This document shows, piece after piece, positions 5,484 through 5,591 of a stretch of 5,591 nt of DNA. The position numbers and the translations under genes are program-made. The stretch is from NCBI GenBank assembly GCA_943326315.2, contig CALPSU020000182.1, forward strand, positions 1 through 5,591, written 5' to 3'. Every line of letters starts with the position of its first letter. Position 1 is the stretch's first letter. The notes beneath the pieces were generated by a model, which was given only the letters and a program-made list of their open reading frames with translations, did not search any database and was not told the origin of the DNA. Source of the DNA: Chryseobacterium gleum. Lineage in GTDB: Bacteria; Bacteroidota; Bacteroidia; Flavobacteriales_D; Crocinitomicaceae.

Positions 5484-5591
5484 CTACCCCTTCAATTTAT
5501 TAATAATCCCAGTAGTAGAAAATCCATCTACTAAAGAAATGGCTTCAACTGTTCCGCCATATTTTTTAACGATATCCGAACCAACGATGTA
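5484..5591 (-). CDS. C-terminal end of a nucleotidyltransferase, probably RfaE2/HldE-type (heptose-1-phosphate adenylyltransferase); runs off the right edge
   Basis: On the minus strand, 35 codons open to the right edge end in TAG at 5486-5484. The peptide contains GSDIVKKYGGTVEAISLVDG (residues 4-23 of the visible part), then FSTTGIINKLKG. This resembles the end of HldE/RfaE adenylyltransferase domains, where a GGEV strand is followed by a 'G-x-STT-x-I-I-x-K-I' tail. Such enzymes make the ADP-activated heptose for lipopolysaccharide core or related sugars. Only the last fragment is visible, so a related cytidylyltransferase-fold enzyme cannot be excluded. The gene converges on hipA, with one base between the stop codons. 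Confidence 0.7.
   Translation of the reverse strand, partial: YIVGSDIVKKYGGTVEAISLVDGFSTTGIINKLKG

Noticed and set aside
5513..5533. 7-bp inverted repeat as an intrinsic terminator
   Set aside because: There is no T-run after it on either strand, and it lies within conserved coding sequence (the V-D-G-F-S-T-T region), so it may be fortuitous.

Overview
The window is AT-rich and looks like a member of the Bacteroidota, most likely a flavobacterium-like lineage. Evidence for this is the Bacteroidota promoter signature (TAnnTTTG at -7), the lack of strong Shine-Dalgarno sites, a 'PNVFTPNNDG' type IX secretion (T9SS) C-terminal domain, a signal peptide ending in 'LFAQ', and a Bacteroidota-style Cas9 N-terminus.

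Layout. (1) Bases 1-854, minus strand: the first 284 codons of a Cas9, cut by the left edge. They contain the RuvC-I motif, the arginine-rich bridge helix and the start of the recognition lobe. (2) Bases 855-1189: a gap without protein genes that holds the cas9 leader and, on the opposite strand, a compact tracrRNA (about 1021-1104) with its own promoter and a strong intrinsic terminator. The rest of the type II locus (most of cas9, any cas1/cas2 and the repeat array) is not in view and would lie to the left. (3) Bases 1190-2401, minus strand: an exported TlpA/thioredoxin-fold protein with two N-terminal beta-rich domains. (4) Bases 2504-3876, plus strand: an ECF sigma factor gene overlapping by 4 bases a gene for a single-pass membrane protein. 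That protein has an anti-sigma-like N-terminus and ends in a T9SS type-B C-terminal domain. (5) Bases 3884-5482, plus strand: a hipBA toxin-antitoxin operon with two identical 21-bp operators placed around a good promoter. The HipA kinase looks intact. (6) Bases 5484-5591, minus strand: the last 35 codons of an RfaE2/HldE-type nucleotidyltransferase, ending 1 base from the hipA stop.

How they work together. There are two defence or stress modules (type II CRISPR-Cas and HipBA) and one signalling pair (sigma/anti-sigma), separated by a redox or envelope gene. Nothing in the sequence shows that the modules are functionally linked. The observations most worth following are the anti-sigma-like protein that carries a secretion-signal domain as its periplasmic end, and the tracrRNA, which contains an internal copy of the sequence its anti-repeat is expected to pair with.
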